A stretch of 47,904 nucleotides of DNA from an uncultured Candidatus Saccharibacteria bacterium (GTDB lineage Bacteria; Patescibacteria; Saccharimonadia; Saccharimonadales; UBA6022), in NCBI GenBank assembly GCA_946887425.1, contig CAMPKW010000002.1, forward strand, positions 1 through 47,904. Direction: 5' to 3'. Made by a program: the position numbers and the translations under genes. The stretch's first letter is position 1, and every line of letters begins with the position of its first letter. The notes under the pieces are model-generated. The model was not told the DNA's origin, did not search any database, and worked only from the letters and a program-made list of their open reading frames with translations. Shown here piece by piece: positions 1 to 8,590 of this stretch.

Positions 1-1
1 G

Positions 2-85
2 ATGCATCTTATCTCGACACGCGATCGATATGCTGATGTGCTGTATTGGACGGCTGATCAGGCGACTGTTTACAAAACGCCGTAA
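2..85 (+). CDS. 3' end of an upstream protein gene (partial)
   Basis: From position 2 a reading frame of 27 codons runs to a TAA at 83-85, and its residues (for example YADVLYWTADQ and the end VYKTP) look like ordinary protein sequence. The gene would begin to the left of the window. The -35 box of the tRNA-Leu promoter lies inside its last codons, a tight spacing like that seen elsewhere here. I cannot name the product from so short a tail. That it is coding at all is inference from the open frame and residue make-up; the other two forward frames are shorter or closed. Confidence 0.45.
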   Translation: MHLISTRDRYADVLYWTADQATVYKTP

Positions 86-97
86 CCTCGCTATAAT
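69..97 (+). promoter_or_regulatory. Promoter of tRNA-Leu(GAG)
   Basis: TTTACA (69-74), a 17-bp spacer, then a perfect TATAAT (92-97). The predicted start is near 104, some 17 nt before the mature tRNA. Confidence 0.8.
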
Positions 98-120
98 CGT
101 TCGAGTAACAACACCCTTAT

Positions 121-207
121 GCGCGAATGGCGGAATTGGTAGACGCGTCAGCTTGAGGGGCTGGTGTCCTTCGGGACGTGGAGGTTCAAGTCCTCTTTCG
201 CGCACCA
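121..207 (+). tRNA. tRNA-Leu(GAG), CCA encoded
   Basis: Class II tRNA with a long variable arm. The acceptor strand GCGCGAA (121-127) pairs with TTCGCGC (197-203); discriminator A is 204 and the encoded CCA is 205-207. The anticodon stem TCAGC/GCTGG encloses the loop TTGAGGG, giving anticodon GAG, which reads CUU and CUC. The D-loop has AATTGGTAGA and the T-loop TTCAAGT. A second leucine tRNA (TAA) is at 19591. Confidence 0.97.
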
Positions 208-215
208 TAATAAGC

Positions 216-247
216 AGAGTGATCCCAGTGATCGCTCTTTTATTTTT
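216..247 (+). terminator. Rho-independent terminator of tRNA-Leu(GAG)
   Basis: Stem AGAGTGATC (216-224) pairs with GATCGCTCT (230-238) with one wobble, loop CCAGT, followed by a T-rich tract. Confidence 0.85.
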
Positions 248-260
248 GAGCCGCTTACCC

Positions 261-289
261 TTGAAATTACCTCTTATATCTGTTACAAT
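261..289 (+). promoter_or_regulatory. Promoter of typA
   Basis: TTGAAA (261-266), 17-bp spacer, TACAAT (284-289); predicted start near 296. This places an AAAGGAAG motif (296-303) at the very 5' end of the mRNA. Confidence 0.75.
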
Positions 290-313
290 ACACTTAAAGG
301 AAGCCCGTCAGAA

Positions 314-331
314 ATGGGCATATTTTTATGA
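314..331 (+). CDS. Possible five-codon leader ORF of typA
   Basis: ATG at 314 preceded at good distance by AAAGGAAG (296-303) encodes MGIFL and stops at TGA 329-331, sharing ATGA with the typA start at 328. The purine-rich ribosome site fits this mini-ORF better than it fits typA, which is 24 nt away from it. Reinitiation would couple the two. Whether the peptide is made is unknown. Confidence 0.35.
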   Translation: MGIFL

Positions 332-2151
332 CAGACCCTAAATTTATTCGCAACATTGCGATCATTGCGCACGTTGACCACGGAAAAACAACCATGGTAG
401 ACGGGCTGCTAAAACAAAGTAATACGTTCCGTGACAACCAGGCTGAAATGAGCCAGGATCTTATTATGGACAGTGGTGACCAAGAGCACGAGCGTGGGAT
501 TACCATTACTGCTAAGCAGACGTCGATTTATCACGACGATTACAAAATCAATATTATTGACACCCCTGGCCACGCCGACTTCTCGGGTGAAGTTGAGCGC
601 ACGCTTAACATGGCCGATGGCGTCCTGCTTGTTGTCGACGCCCAAGAAGGCCCGATGCCACAAACAAAATTCGTGCTCTCGAAGGCACTCGAACTTGGCC
701 TCAAGCCAGTTGTTATCATCAACAAAATTGACAAGCCATCGCGCCGTATCGACGAAGTGATCGACGAAGTATCAGACCTCTTCTTGGAGCTCGCCATTGA
801 CGACAGTCAGCTACACTACCCGGTATACTACGCTATTGGCCGCGACGGAAAAGCATGGGCAGAGCTGCCTGACAACCCGTCGGAACATGCTGATCTTACG
901 CCGATTTTTGATGCAATTGTTAATGACATTCCAGCTCCGACGGTTGAAACCGATAAGCCTTTCCAGTTACTCGTGACATCACTACAGTACGATAACTTCC
1001 TTGGTAAATATGCTATTGGCCGTATTTCACGCGGAAATGTGAAAAAAGCACAGCAAGTAGTGCTTATGAAGCGTGATGGTGAACTCGTGAATGGTAAGAT
1101 CGATAAAATCTTTGGTTACCGTGGTCTCAACCGCGAAGAAATTGACGAAGCGGGTGCTGGCGACATTATTGCACTAACCGGTATCGCTGATGCTCACATT
1201 GGCGAGACGATCGCTGATAAGGAAAATCCAGAGGCACTTCCAGTGATCGACGTTGAGGCGCCAACACTGAGTATGTACCTTGGTCCGAATACGAGCCCGA
1301 TGAAGGGTAAAGAGGCTGAATTTAACACCTCTCGCCAAATTGGTGATCGCCTGAAGAAAGAACTTGAAACAAACGTATCACTTCGCGTGAAAGAAGATGG
1401 TATCGGCTTTGTTGTATCTGGTCGTGGTGAACTTCACCTTTCAGTGCTTATTGAAACACTTCGCCGCGAAGGCTTTGAGTTTGAAGTCGGTCGTCCTCAG
1501 GTTGTAACAATCGAAGAAGATGGTGAAGTGAAAGAGCCAGTTGAAGAGCTACTTATTGAAGTTGCCGCTGAATTCCTTGGTGCTGTTAGCCAAGAGCTTG
1601 GTACGCGCCGCGCAGCCATGGTAAAACAAGAGCAGACAAGTAGCGGTACAACTCGTACGACTTATATCTTGCCAACACGCGCCATGATTGGTCTTCGAAA
1701 CCTCCTGCTTACTGCTACTAAAGGTACGGTTATCGTAAACAGCTTGCCGCATGGCTATCAGCCTCTCGGTCCAAAGCTCCAGCAGACACGTAATGGTGCG
1801 TTGATCGCCACTGAAGCTGGTTCGACAACTGCCTATGCACTTGATAATGCGGCGGCACGTGGTGAGCTATTCGTTGGCCCCGGTACGACCGTATATCAAG
1901 GTATGATTGTTGGTGTATATAACCGTCAAGGCGATCTTGATGTGAATGTTTGTCGCGGTAAGCAGCTGACGAACATGCGTACTTCATCAAGTGATGGTAC
2001 GGTTCAGCTGACACCGTTTACCGACCTTAGTCTTGAGCAGTCAATTGACTTCATCGAAGACGATGAGTTGCTAGAAGTGACACCAAAGTCACTTCGTCTA
2101 CGCAAGCGTTTCCTTGATCCAAATCAGCGAAAACGTAACTCGAAAAGCTAA
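328..2151 (+). CDS. typA: TypA/BipA family ribosome-associated GTPase
   Basis: A 607-residue translational GTPase of the TypA/BipA family, the family's normal length. It acts on 70S/50S ribosomes and is linked to 50S assembly and growth under stress or cold. Visible motifs: P-loop AHVDHGKTT near residue 14, switch I with RGITI near 55, G3 DTPGHADF near 77, G4 NKID near 131, then domains II, III, V and the C-terminal domain ([21 protein letters not shown]). The tail is basic (QRKRNSKS). The start ATG at 328 overlaps the stop of a five-codon leader ORF. A strong terminator follows at 2155, so the gene is monocistronic. Identification is firm. Confidence 0.97.
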   Translation: MTDPKFIRNIAIIAHVDHGKTTMVDGLLKQSNTFRDNQAEMSQDLIMDSGDQEHERGITITAKQTSIYHDDYKINIIDTPGHADFSGEVERTLNMADGVLLVVDAQEGPMPQTKFVLSKALELGLKPVVIINKIDKPSRRIDEVIDEVSDLFLELAIDDSQLHYPVYYAIGRDGKAWAELPDNPSEHADLTPIFDAIVNDIPAPTVETDKPFQLLVTSLQYDNFLGKYAIGRISRGNVKKAQQVVLMKRDGELVNGKIDKIFGYRGLNREEIDEAGAGDIIALTGIADAHIGETIADKENPEALPVIDVEAPTLSMYLGPNTSPMKGKEAEFNTSRQIGDRLKKELETNVSLRVKEDGIGFVVSGRGELHLSVLIETLRREGFEFEVGRPQVVTIEEDGEVKEPVEELLIEVAAEFLGAVSQELGTRRAAMVKQEQTSSGTTRTTYILPTRAMIGLRNLLLTATKGTVIVNSLPHGYQPLGPKLQQTRNGALIATEAGSTTAYALDNAAARGELFVGPGTTVYQGMIVGVYNRQGDLDVNVCRGKQLTNMRTSSSDGTVQLTPFTDLSLEQSIDFIEDDELLEVTPKSLRLRKRFLDPNQRKRNSKS

Positions 2152-2154
2152 ATA

Positions 2155-2186
2155 AAAAATCGCCCGCAATCCGGGCGATTTTTTAT
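2155..2186 (+). terminator. Terminator of typA
   Basis: Stem AAATCGCCCG (2157-2166) pairs with CGGGCGATTT (2172-2181), loop CAATC, followed by Ts. Confidence 0.9.
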
Positions 2187-2196
2187 TAAAATAGCA

Positions 2197-2226
2197 TTGC
2201 GGATGTCTGGTTCGAAACAGTATACT
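2197..2226 (+). promoter_or_regulatory. Promoter of the trehalase gene
   Basis: TTGCGG (2197-2202), 18-bp spacer, TATACT (2221-2226). The -10 ends 6 nt before the GTG start codon, implying a leaderless mRNA. Confidence 0.6.
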
Positions 2227-2232
2227 AACTAA

Positions 2233-3804
2233 GTGAATCTACGTATACCAAAAAAAGACATTATTAAATCAAAACTCGTCGTTACGGCGGGCCCATTATC
2301 GCGCGTCTCGAAAAGTCCTGATGAAGGACTCGGTGCGCTATTTAACGACGTACAGACGATGCGCGTGTACGATGACGGCAAAACATTCGTCGATCTCATA
2401 CCGCGTCGTCGCATGAAGCTTATTCAGCAGGAATATCTCCTCGAAAAGCAGGATCCTGATTTCGATTTACGTGAATTTGTCAGTCGACATTTCTATCAAT
2501 TTGGCGACCATAGCACATCGTATCAGACGGATACTTCAATGACGCCGCGCGAACACATCAACGAGTTGTGGCATGTGCTTGAGCGTAAGAACAGGCGCGA
2601 TCGAGGTTCATTAATTGCATTGCCGTATGCATATGTCGTGCCTGGCGGACGTTTCTCGGAGCAGTTCTATTGGGACAGCTATTTTATTATGCTTGGTCTG
2701 GCTACAGATGGGCGCTGGGATATGATCGAGGGCATGGTGAAAAACTACGCCTATATGATTCGCAAGTTTGGGTTTATTCCTACTGCTAACCGTACGTATT
2801 TTTTGAGCCGTTCGCAGCCTCCATTCTTTGCACACATGGTGAAGCTCTTGGCACGCCACAAGGGTCGACGTATTCTGATTGAGTACTTGCCGTACCTTCT
2901 AGCCGAGCATCGTTTCTGGATGAAAGGTCGCATGAAGCTTGCCAAGGCGGAGCATAATGCCTTTGCTCGCGTAGCCCAGATGCCAAACGGATCGCTTCTT
3001 AATCGTTATTACGATAACAAAACGACACCACGCCCCGAGTCGCTGCATGAAGATGTGACTACTGCCGCTGCCGCACCGGAGCGCGAAGCTGATCGTCTCT
3101 ATCTTCACCTCCGCGCAGCAGCAGAGTCTGGCTGGGACTTTAGTTCACGCTGGTGTGATGATCCAAATGATCTACATACAATTCATGCAGCCGATATCAT
3201 TCCAGTTGATCTCAATAGTCTGCTTTATCAGCTCGAGCAAACGATTGCCGAAGCGTATAGTCTTATGTTCCAGCCTCTACTTGCTCGTAGGTTCCGTGCG
3301 CTTGCGGAGCGCCGCGCTAAAGCCATCAACCAATACTGCTGGGATGAAGAAGCGCAGTTCTTCGTAGATTATAATTTCCACAGGGACGTTCAAATGGACC
3401 GCCTTACACTTGCTGCGGTGTTCCCGCTCTATGCGGGCATTGCTACGAGCAAGCAGGCAGCAGCCGTTGCGAAGCGACTTGAAAATGAATTCTTAAAAGA
3501 AGGCGGACTGACGACGACGCTTCTGGAGACGGGCCAGCAATGGGACGCACCAAATGGATGGGCGCCACTTCATATGGTGGCTATCGAGGGCCTGCGTCAC
3601 TACGGCCACAACAGACTTGCAGATGAGATTAAGCGACGGTGGGTGGCGACGAATCTCAAAGTGTTTACTGCAAAAAGCAAAATGATCGAAAAGTACGACG
3701 TTACGAATGAAAGTGGCGTTGGCGGTGGTGGTGAATATCCTTTGCAAGATGGTTTCGGCTGGACGAACGGTGTTCTTGCCGCGCTTCTTGCTGAGGACGA
3801 GTAG
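2233..3804 (+). CDS. Cytoplasmic trehalase, glycoside hydrolase family 37
   Basis: A 523-residue GH37 enzyme that hydrolyses alpha,alpha-trehalose to two glucoses by inversion. Both family signatures are present: PGGRFSEQFYWDSYF near residue 137 and QQWDAPNGWAP near 435. Also visible are ESGWDFSSRW near 297, around the acidic catalytic aspartate, and the glycine-rich C-terminal GGGGEYPLQDGFGWTNG with the catalytic-base glutamate. There is no signal peptide, so it should be cytoplasmic like E. coli TreF. Start is GTG, directly after the -10 box, with no ribosome-binding site. It converges on a debranching-like glycosidase 8 bp away and lies near a GT4 transferase, suggesting storage-sugar metabolism (inference). 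Confidence 0.93.
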   Translation: MNLRIPKKDIIKSKLVVTAGPLSRVSKSPDEGLGALFNDVQTMRVYDDGKTFVDLIPRRRMKLIQQEYLLEKQDPDFDLREFVSRHFYQFGDHSTSYQTDTSMTPREHINELWHVLERKNRRDRGSLIALPYAYVVPGGRFSEQFYWDSYFIMLGLATDGRWDMIEGMVKNYAYMIRKFGFIPTANRTYFLSRSQPPFFAHMVKLLARHKGRRILIEYLPYLLAEHRFWMKGRMKLAKAEHNAFARVAQMPNGSLLNRYYDNKTTPRPESLHEDVTTAAAAPEREADRLYLHLRAAAESGWDFSSRWCDDPNDLHTIHAADIIPVDLNSLLYQLEQTIAEAYSLMFQPLLARRFRALAERRAKAINQYCWDEEAQFFVDYNFHRDVQMDRLTLAAVFPLYAGIATSKQAAAVAKRLENEFLKEGGLTTTLLETGQQWDAPNGWAPLHMVAIEGLRHYGHNRLADEIKRRWVATNLKVFTAKSKMIEKYDVTNESGVGGGGEYPLQDGFGWTNGVLAALLAEDE

Positions 3805-3812
3805 TCTACAGC

Positions 3813-5378
3813 TTACGCTGCTTTAGCTTGTATTTGATCGGGGAATAGCCCACGACGGGCGAGGCGTTTTTTGATTGCGAGAATAGCTGCCACTGTCCAT
3901 GCTTGGACTTCTTGTGGCGGCTGTTCAATCTGGTTGTTGCGCTGGTAAGTCTCATCCCATAACACAATCGTCTGCGTATTGATTGCTGGCGTAGGGTCAT
4001 CGTCACCACGAACGTATTCAGGAAATATCTTAGTAACAGCAACAATGTTGAGTAAACGCCGATCGATTTCATCGGCGATATCATGATATTCGTGCCTGCG
4101 AAGTCCTTTCGCAATATGATGCGTATCCCAAAGCCAGATACTGCCATTGTGGTATGCCCCTGGCCGGAATCTCACTTCGTCGCTTGCAAGTGTTCGAATG
4201 CCATTTGGCGTGAGGAGTTCAGGCGAAGTGATTTGCCGTACCATCGCTTCGCGCATGCGCACAATGTGCGGCTCATTACCTTCGAGAATACGCGAATTAA
4301 GCACATGGCCCATGTTGGAAGTGCGGATTTTTAATTGCCGCAAGCGACCGTCGTTGTCGCGATCGGTTCCAAGTACGAAATAGCCTCCTTTGTCTTCAGT
4401 CCAAAAGATATCGAGAATGGTTTGCTTCAGGGTTTCGGCTTTCGTGCGAAGCCTTGCGGCCTTAAGCGGATCGTCGAGGGCGTTTTCGTATAGGAGAGCT
4501 GCATCCAGGAGAGCGTCGTAGGTAGTTGTTTGAACTTCAATGGACGCTATACCTTGTGCGTGGTTGGCCAGAGTGCCATCGGCATGATGGTACGAATCCC
4601 AAGAGTCTTTCCATACCTGATTTTCGATACCTTGTGGCAAGAGTGACTTGTATTCGAGTAGGCCTTCTTGGTTGCTGTCTAACTTGCTCAGTATCCACTC
4701 AACGGCCATGTCGAGTGCGTAGCCGATCGAGCGCTCTCGCTCTGATCTATCGATGTACGTTTGAGATAAGAAGGCATGATTCTCTTCACTGCGGCGACAA
4801 TAGGCCGTGAGAGTGCGGATAAATTCAGGAGTTGCATCAACGGTACCGTAATACGGCCAGCCCCAGCCGAGCGTCTTGGTTAAGTTTATAGCCAGGGGGT
4901 CGGTAGAATCGCGTGCTTCGTGTACGATCTTGCCGGGCTCCTCTTCGCGGGCTATGTTTGTTTCTATGCCTTGTAATTCCGCGAGGCGCAGTACAGTCGA
5001 CCGAGCGAGTTCGGGATAGCTAGTGATAAGATCGATCGCAACGCGAAGCGAATCACGACCAAACACCACCTCGTAGAGCCTGAGGTGCTCTGGGGCGGGG
5101 AGGATAGATGTCGAATTGTGAGCTGGCTCCTCGAGTGGTGATTCGCCTGGTGCAACTGATGTTCGTGCGGATACGTCAAAGGCAAGTGATGCGACACTTG
5201 GGCCGTACTCGCCAATTTGGCTCGGTGACGGCGAGCGAGTGAGTCGCATGATCTGTTCCAAGCTCGAGGGGACATGATGAAATTCTCTTGGTGCATGAGG
5301 AACTAGTGTAGTGATCCTTTCACCGGGAAGAAGCTTGAATGTGGAAGGTAGCTCCACGATGTCGCCTGTGCCGTCCAT
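3813..5378 (-). CDS. Amylo-alpha-1,6-glucosidase-like (glycogen-debranching family) protein
   Basis: A 521-residue (alpha/alpha)6-barrel glycosidase of the glycogen-debranching/MGH1-like group. Visible: an N-terminal beta domain (about 1-110), FGRDSLRVAIDL near 112, and the barrel motifs LENQVWKDS-type (here ENQVWKDSWDSYHH) near 245 and PGAYHNGSIWLWDTH near 424, which carry acidic residues typical of the active site. Substrate is unproven: alpha-glucan branches are likely, another alpha-glucoside possible. I place the start at ATG 5378 rather than the in-frame GTG at 5396, because a perfect TATAAT (5385-5390, minus strand) lies exactly 6 nt upstream and would make 5378 the first transcribed base. 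It is divergent from the GT4 gene, sharing a compact promoter region. Confidence 0.8.
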   Translation of the reverse strand: MDGTGDIVELPSTFKLLPGERITTLVPHAPREFHHVPSSLEQIMRLTRSPSPSQIGEYGPSVASLAFDVSARTSVAPGESPLEEPAHNSTSILPAPEHLRLYEVVFGRDSLRVAIDLITSYPELARSTVLRLAELQGIETNIAREEEPGKIVHEARDSTDPLAINLTKTLGWGWPYYGTVDATPEFIRTLTAYCRRSEENHAFLSQTYIDRSERERSIGYALDMAVEWILSKLDSNQEGLLEYKSLLPQGIENQVWKDSWDSYHHADGTLANHAQGIASIEVQTTTYDALLDAALLYENALDDPLKAARLRTKAETLKQTILDIFWTEDKGGYFVLGTDRDNDGRLRQLKIRTSNMGHVLNSRILEGNEPHIVRMREAMVRQITSPELLTPNGIRTLASDEVRFRPGAYHNGSIWLWDTHHIAKGLRRHEYHDIADEIDRRLLNIVAVTKIFPEYVRGDDDPTPAINTQTIVLWDETYQRNNQIEQPPQEVQAWTVAAILAIKKRLARRGLFPDQIQAKAA

Positions 5379-5384
5379 ACATCC

Positions 5385-5406
5385 ATTATAGACCACATGG
5401 TATAAT
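5385..5406. promoter_or_regulatory. Compact divergent promoter pair
   Basis: Two perfect TATAAT boxes in opposite orientation: minus strand at 5385-5390 for the glycosidase and plus strand at 5401-5406, extended by TGG, for the glycosyltransferase. They are 10 bp apart, so the -35 region of each overlaps the start region of the other. The minus promoter has a weak TTACTC -35 at 17 bp. Simultaneous RNA polymerase binding looks sterically impossible (inference). Confidence 0.7.
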
Positions 5407-5415
5407 AGAGTAACG

Positions 5416-5472
5416 ATGAAACGTAAGAGCTCAAGTACTAGTACTATTATGGGAGCACTATCGAATGTCTAA
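5416..5472 (+). CDS. Possible 18-codon leader ORF of the GT4 gene
   Basis: ATG at 5416, close to the predicted start of transcription (about 5413), opens an 18-residue Ser/Thr-rich frame (MKRKSSSTSTIMGALSNV) ending at TAA 5470-5472, overlapping the glycosyltransferase start at 5465 by 8 nt in another frame. It could couple translation or be chance. Confidence 0.25.
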   Translation: MKRKSSSTSTIMGALSNV

Positions 5473-6655
5473 ACTTCGCGTAGCGATTATTGCGCCGCCA
5501 TGGCTCGCACTTCCTATCAAGGGGTATGGCGGCATTGAGCTTGTGCTTGACGGTCTCATTGCTGGACTGCGCAAACAAGGTGTTGAGATTGAAGTCTTTG
5601 GTAACGGCGAGCATACTACGCGTGGGGTTAAGACGCATTCACTTTATAAAACCGAACAATTTCCTCATATCCATAGGCCATTGTACGAGTCGTTTCCTAT
5701 TGCTGGCGCTCATCTGCAGTTTGCCCTTGACGCAATTAAAAAAGACGGTAAATTTGATATTATTCACGATCATACGGGCTTTTTGGGTATACAATTACTT
5801 TCCTGGGCGACGATCGATCCTAGCTTGCCGCCGGCTATTCACACGCATCACGGCCCGCCATTTAGTACGGAGCATATGCTTGAGCAGGATCTGCCCGACA
5901 ACCGCCCATTCTGGGAACAGCTGGTTGGTCATTCAGGTCGTAGTTATATAGTTGGCATTTCCGATGCGCTCATGAAGCCTGCACCTGAAGGTCTTAGGAA
6001 GTTTATATTGCCAACAGTTTATAATGCGATAGACATCAATCAGTTTCAGTTTTCGCCGAACAAAAAGAACTATTTTATTACCTTGGCGCGATTTACGCAC
6101 GATAAAGGTCAGCATGTAGCGGTGAAGTTGGCGGCAAAGTTAAAGGCTCGTCTTCGTATGGCGGGTACAGTCGCTGGTATTGAGTCGAACCGCAAGCTGC
6201 TACTCGAGCTTGCAAACCCAATGAGTCAGTACCGAAGCGTCGAAGAATTTAGGTACTATAGCGACAGGATTTTGCCGTATGTACTACGATATCCCAAGAT
6301 TACGTATTCGGGCAATCTAAAGGGAAGTAAAAAACAGAAGTTCATTTCTGAGGCCAAGGCGCTTTTATTTCCCATTGACTGGGAGGAGCCGTTTGGCATG
6401 GCGGTCATCGAGGCGTTGGCGTGTGGCACGCCGGTCATTGCTATGAATCATGGCGCAATGCCTGAGATTATTGAACATGGCGTGAACGGGTTTTTAGCAA
6501 ATAACGAACAAGAATTCGAAGAGTATATGAAGAGGGTGGACGAAATTGATCCGGCACAATGTCGTCGGTCAGTTGCTAAAAAGTTTTCGTCAGATGCGAT
6601 GGCGACAGCGTATATTGCTCGATATCACGAGGCGATAAAACGTTCCAAGATGTAA
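5465..6655 (+). CDS. Family 4 glycosyltransferase (GT-B fold)
   Basis: A 396-residue retaining GT-B transferase. The N-terminal Rossmann domain opens with APPWLALPIKGYGGIELV, the usual acceptor-side glycine loop; the C-terminal domain has the sugar-nucleotide motif EEPFGMAVIEALACGTPV, with the E-x7-E signature, followed by GAMPEII and GVNGFL. It transfers a sugar from a nucleotide donor to an unknown acceptor (glycan, glycolipid or small sugar). The start at 5465 has GGGAG (5451-5455) at good distance. Neighbours are trehalase and a debranching-type enzyme, so a role in alpha-glucan or trehalose chemistry is possible, but cell-envelope glycan work is equally likely. Confidence 0.85.
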   Translation: MSKLRVAIIAPPWLALPIKGYGGIELVLDGLIAGLRKQGVEIEVFGNGEHTTRGVKTHSLYKTEQFPHIHRPLYESFPIAGAHLQFALDAIKKDGKFDIIHDHTGFLGIQLLSWATIDPSLPPAIHTHHGPPFSTEHMLEQDLPDNRPFWEQLVGHSGRSYIVGISDALMKPAPEGLRKFILPTVYNAIDINQFQFSPNKKNYFITLARFTHDKGQHVAVKLAAKLKARLRMAGTVAGIESNRKLLLELANPMSQYRSVEEFRYYSDRILPYVLRYPKITYSGNLKGSKKQKFISEAKALLFPIDWEEPFGMAVIEALACGTPVIAMNHGAMPEIIEHGVNGFLANNEQEFEEYMKRVDEIDPAQCRRSVAKKFSSDAMATAYIARYHEAIKRSKM

Positions 6656-6703
6656 GGCGCTCATGATTTGTCACTATCTATCCCTGTAGTAGGATAGGTA
6701 TAT

Positions 6704-7405
6704 ATGGAGCAGAATTCTCAAGAGCTAAGACCAGGTTGGGTAATTGCCCGTGATGAAGGTCGTGAGCTGACATGGCAACAGCGCCTTGCTGAGCGAACAC
6801 ATGGCGTTGTGCGCTTGCCGAACCTCATGACGGCAACAGGTGTTGGTCTAACAATTCTCAGCGCTCGCTATGCGAGCCAGAATAAGCCTGTAGCTGCGAC
6901 GGCTGCCGCTGTAGCGGGCTTCGGGATGGATATGGAGGGATCAGTGGCGCGGCGATTTGATGTCACCGATCCAGTCATGGGTGCAAAGACCGATCAGGTT
7001 GCAGATATCATAAAAGCAACAATTGTCGGAAGTACGCTTTTGAGTCGTGGCGTTATGCCACGTAGCGCTGCAGCACTTACGTATGGCCCCAAGCTTGCCG
7101 GCGTGAGCGCGGGTGTGGTGGCAAAGACCGCAGGGAGAGACCTTGCTTCATCGAAGCTCGGCAAAACGGCCGAGGTGTGCCGAGATGCTGTGCCGATCGC
7201 ATTTTTAGGGGCAGCTATTGGCGAGAAACTCGACAAGCCGCGGCTTGCAAAAACCGGTCGAGTTGCAGCATGGTTGGCGGTGGGTGCAGCCGCAACGGTC
7301 GGTACGATAGCTGCGGTTGGATACGCACGCGAGGCTGTGGTGGCTAGAAAATCTGTTGATCTCTCAGCTCGTCAGGGAGAAATCCTTGATCATGTTGAAA
7401 ATTAG
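6704..7405 (+). CDS. CDP-alcohol phosphatidyltransferase-like membrane protein with degenerate motif
   Basis: A 233-residue membrane protein of the CDP-OH-P transferase type, the fold that makes phosphatidylglycerol phosphate and related lipids. RLPNLMTATGVGL near 37 is a typical family opening. The metal-binding signature D-x2-DG-x2-AR-x8-G-x3-D-x3-D is only partly kept: residues 75-79 read MDMEG, so the first Asp is Met (an Asp sits one place later) and the second is Glu, while GSVAR (79-83), G93, D97 and D101 are normal. The enzyme may be altered or inactive. TTGTCA (6668-6673) and TAGGAT (6690-6695) with 16-bp spacing put transcription start at about the ATG. Its 3' end overlaps rarA by 62 bp. 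Confidence 0.65.
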   Translation: MEQNSQELRPGWVIARDEGRELTWQQRLAERTHGVVRLPNLMTATGVGLTILSARYASQNKPVAATAAAVAGFGMDMEGSVARRFDVTDPVMGAKTDQVADIIKATIVGSTLLSRGVMPRSAAALTYGPKLAGVSAGVVAKTAGRDLASSKLGKTAEVCRDAVPIAFLGAAIGEKLDKPRLAKTGRVAAWLAVGAAATVGTIAAVGYAREAVVARKSVDLSARQGEILDHVEN

Positions 7406-8519
7406 CTTGCCACTGATACCCTTTTGCATAGCCGAGATCTTTCATGAGTTTCGTTTCGGCATTGCGAAGATGAAGTGGCACGGGCGCATCTGGATACTGC
7501 TTCGCGAGTGACTGAGCACGGTTCATGGCTTCTGTTGTGCGGCGGGATTTTTCCGATTTCGCGAGAGCCGTGGCGACGTGAAAAAGTATATAGCTACTTT
7601 CGGGCATGCCGATTCGCTCCACGGCCTGAAAGGCATTAAGGGCAAGTCCGAGAGCGCCGTTACCAGCGAGTCCGATGTCCTCGGAAGCAAAAATAACCAT
7701 ACGCCGAGCAATGAATTTCGGATCTTCGCCTGCATCAATCATGCGCGCCAGGTAGTAAAGACTGGCGTCCACATTACTGCCGCGCATACTTTTAATAAAG
7801 GCCGATATGACGTTATAATGCATCTCACCTTTTTTATCGTAGCCAGGCACGCGTTTTTGGGCGGCAACTTTGACTACTTCAGGTGTCACCTTTTTTTCAT
7901 TCATGCTGAGTGAGAGCTCTAGGTTTCCGAGCGCCACTCGTGCATCACCGCCAGATAGCTCGGCCAGATAATCGAGCGCTTTTGGCGTGACGAGTTTTGT
8001 CTTTTTTTCTTCTTTGAGGGCGCGCTTGAGGATACTGATGATTTCATCTTTTGAAAGTGGCTGCAACACTAAAACCCGACTACGTGAGAGGAGTGGGGTG
8101 ATAATTTCGAAACTTGGATTTTCGGTCGTAGCGCCGATAAGTGTAATCAGGCCAGACTCAACATGAGGTAAAAATGCGTCTTGCTGCGCCTTGTTGAATC
8201 GATGGATTTCATCGACAAAAAGAATCGTGCGAATCTGGAGATTCCAGTTTTGTCGGGCGTGTTCGACTACTTTCTCGACATCTTTTTTGCCGCTCGTGAC
8301 GGCCGAGAGTTCAATAAACTCAGCTTCAACTTCTTGGGCGATAATACGCGCCAAGGTAGTCTTTCCACTTCCTGGAGGTCCCCACAGGATAAGGCTTACA
8401 GGCTCCTTCTTTCGAACGATCTGACGAAGAATCTCGCCGGTATCGAGGAGGTGAGATTGCCCAATGACATCATCGAGCGTGGCTGGGCGCATGCGCTCGG
8501 CGAGAGGAACTCGTTGCAT
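7344..8519 (-). CDS. rarA: Replication-associated recombination protein A (MgsA/RarA AAA+ ATPase)
   Basis: A 391-residue clamp-loader-like AAA+ ATPase acting at stalled replication forks. Visible: the N-terminal [17 protein letters not shown], Walker [10 protein letters not shown], Walker [17 protein letters not shown], sensor TTENPSFE, then the lid and the tetramerisation domain ([18 protein letters not shown] and EDPKFIARR). A perfect TATAAT on the minus strand (8527-8532) overlaps an upstream in-frame ATG (8528), so I choose the next ATG at 8519, which would be the first transcribed codon. Its 3' end overlaps the convergent phosphatidyltransferase-like gene by 62 bp. Identification is firm; the start is inferred from the promoter. 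Confidence 0.93.
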   Translation of the reverse strand: MQRVPLAERMRPATLDDVIGQSHLLDTGEILRQIVRKKEPVSLILWGPPGSGKTTLARIIAQEVEAEFIELSAVTSGKKDVEKVVEHARQNWNLQIRTILFVDEIHRFNKAQQDAFLPHVESGLITLIGATTENPSFEIITPLLSRSRVLVLQPLSKDEIISILKRALKEEKKTKLVTPKALDYLAELSGGDARVALGNLELSLSMNEKKVTPEVVKVAAQKRVPGYDKKGEMHYNVISAFIKSMRGSNVDASLYYLARMIDAGEDPKFIARRMVIFASEDIGLAGNGALGLALNAFQAVERIGMPESSYILFHVATALAKSEKSRRTTEAMNRAQSLAKQYPDAPVPLHLRNAETKLMKDLGYAKGYQWQANFQHDQGFLPDELRDQQIF

Positions 8520-8590
8520 AGTATTCATTATACTCTGAAATAGGGGCGGTATACAGATCGTTATATGATGATGGTATACTGAAAATACTT

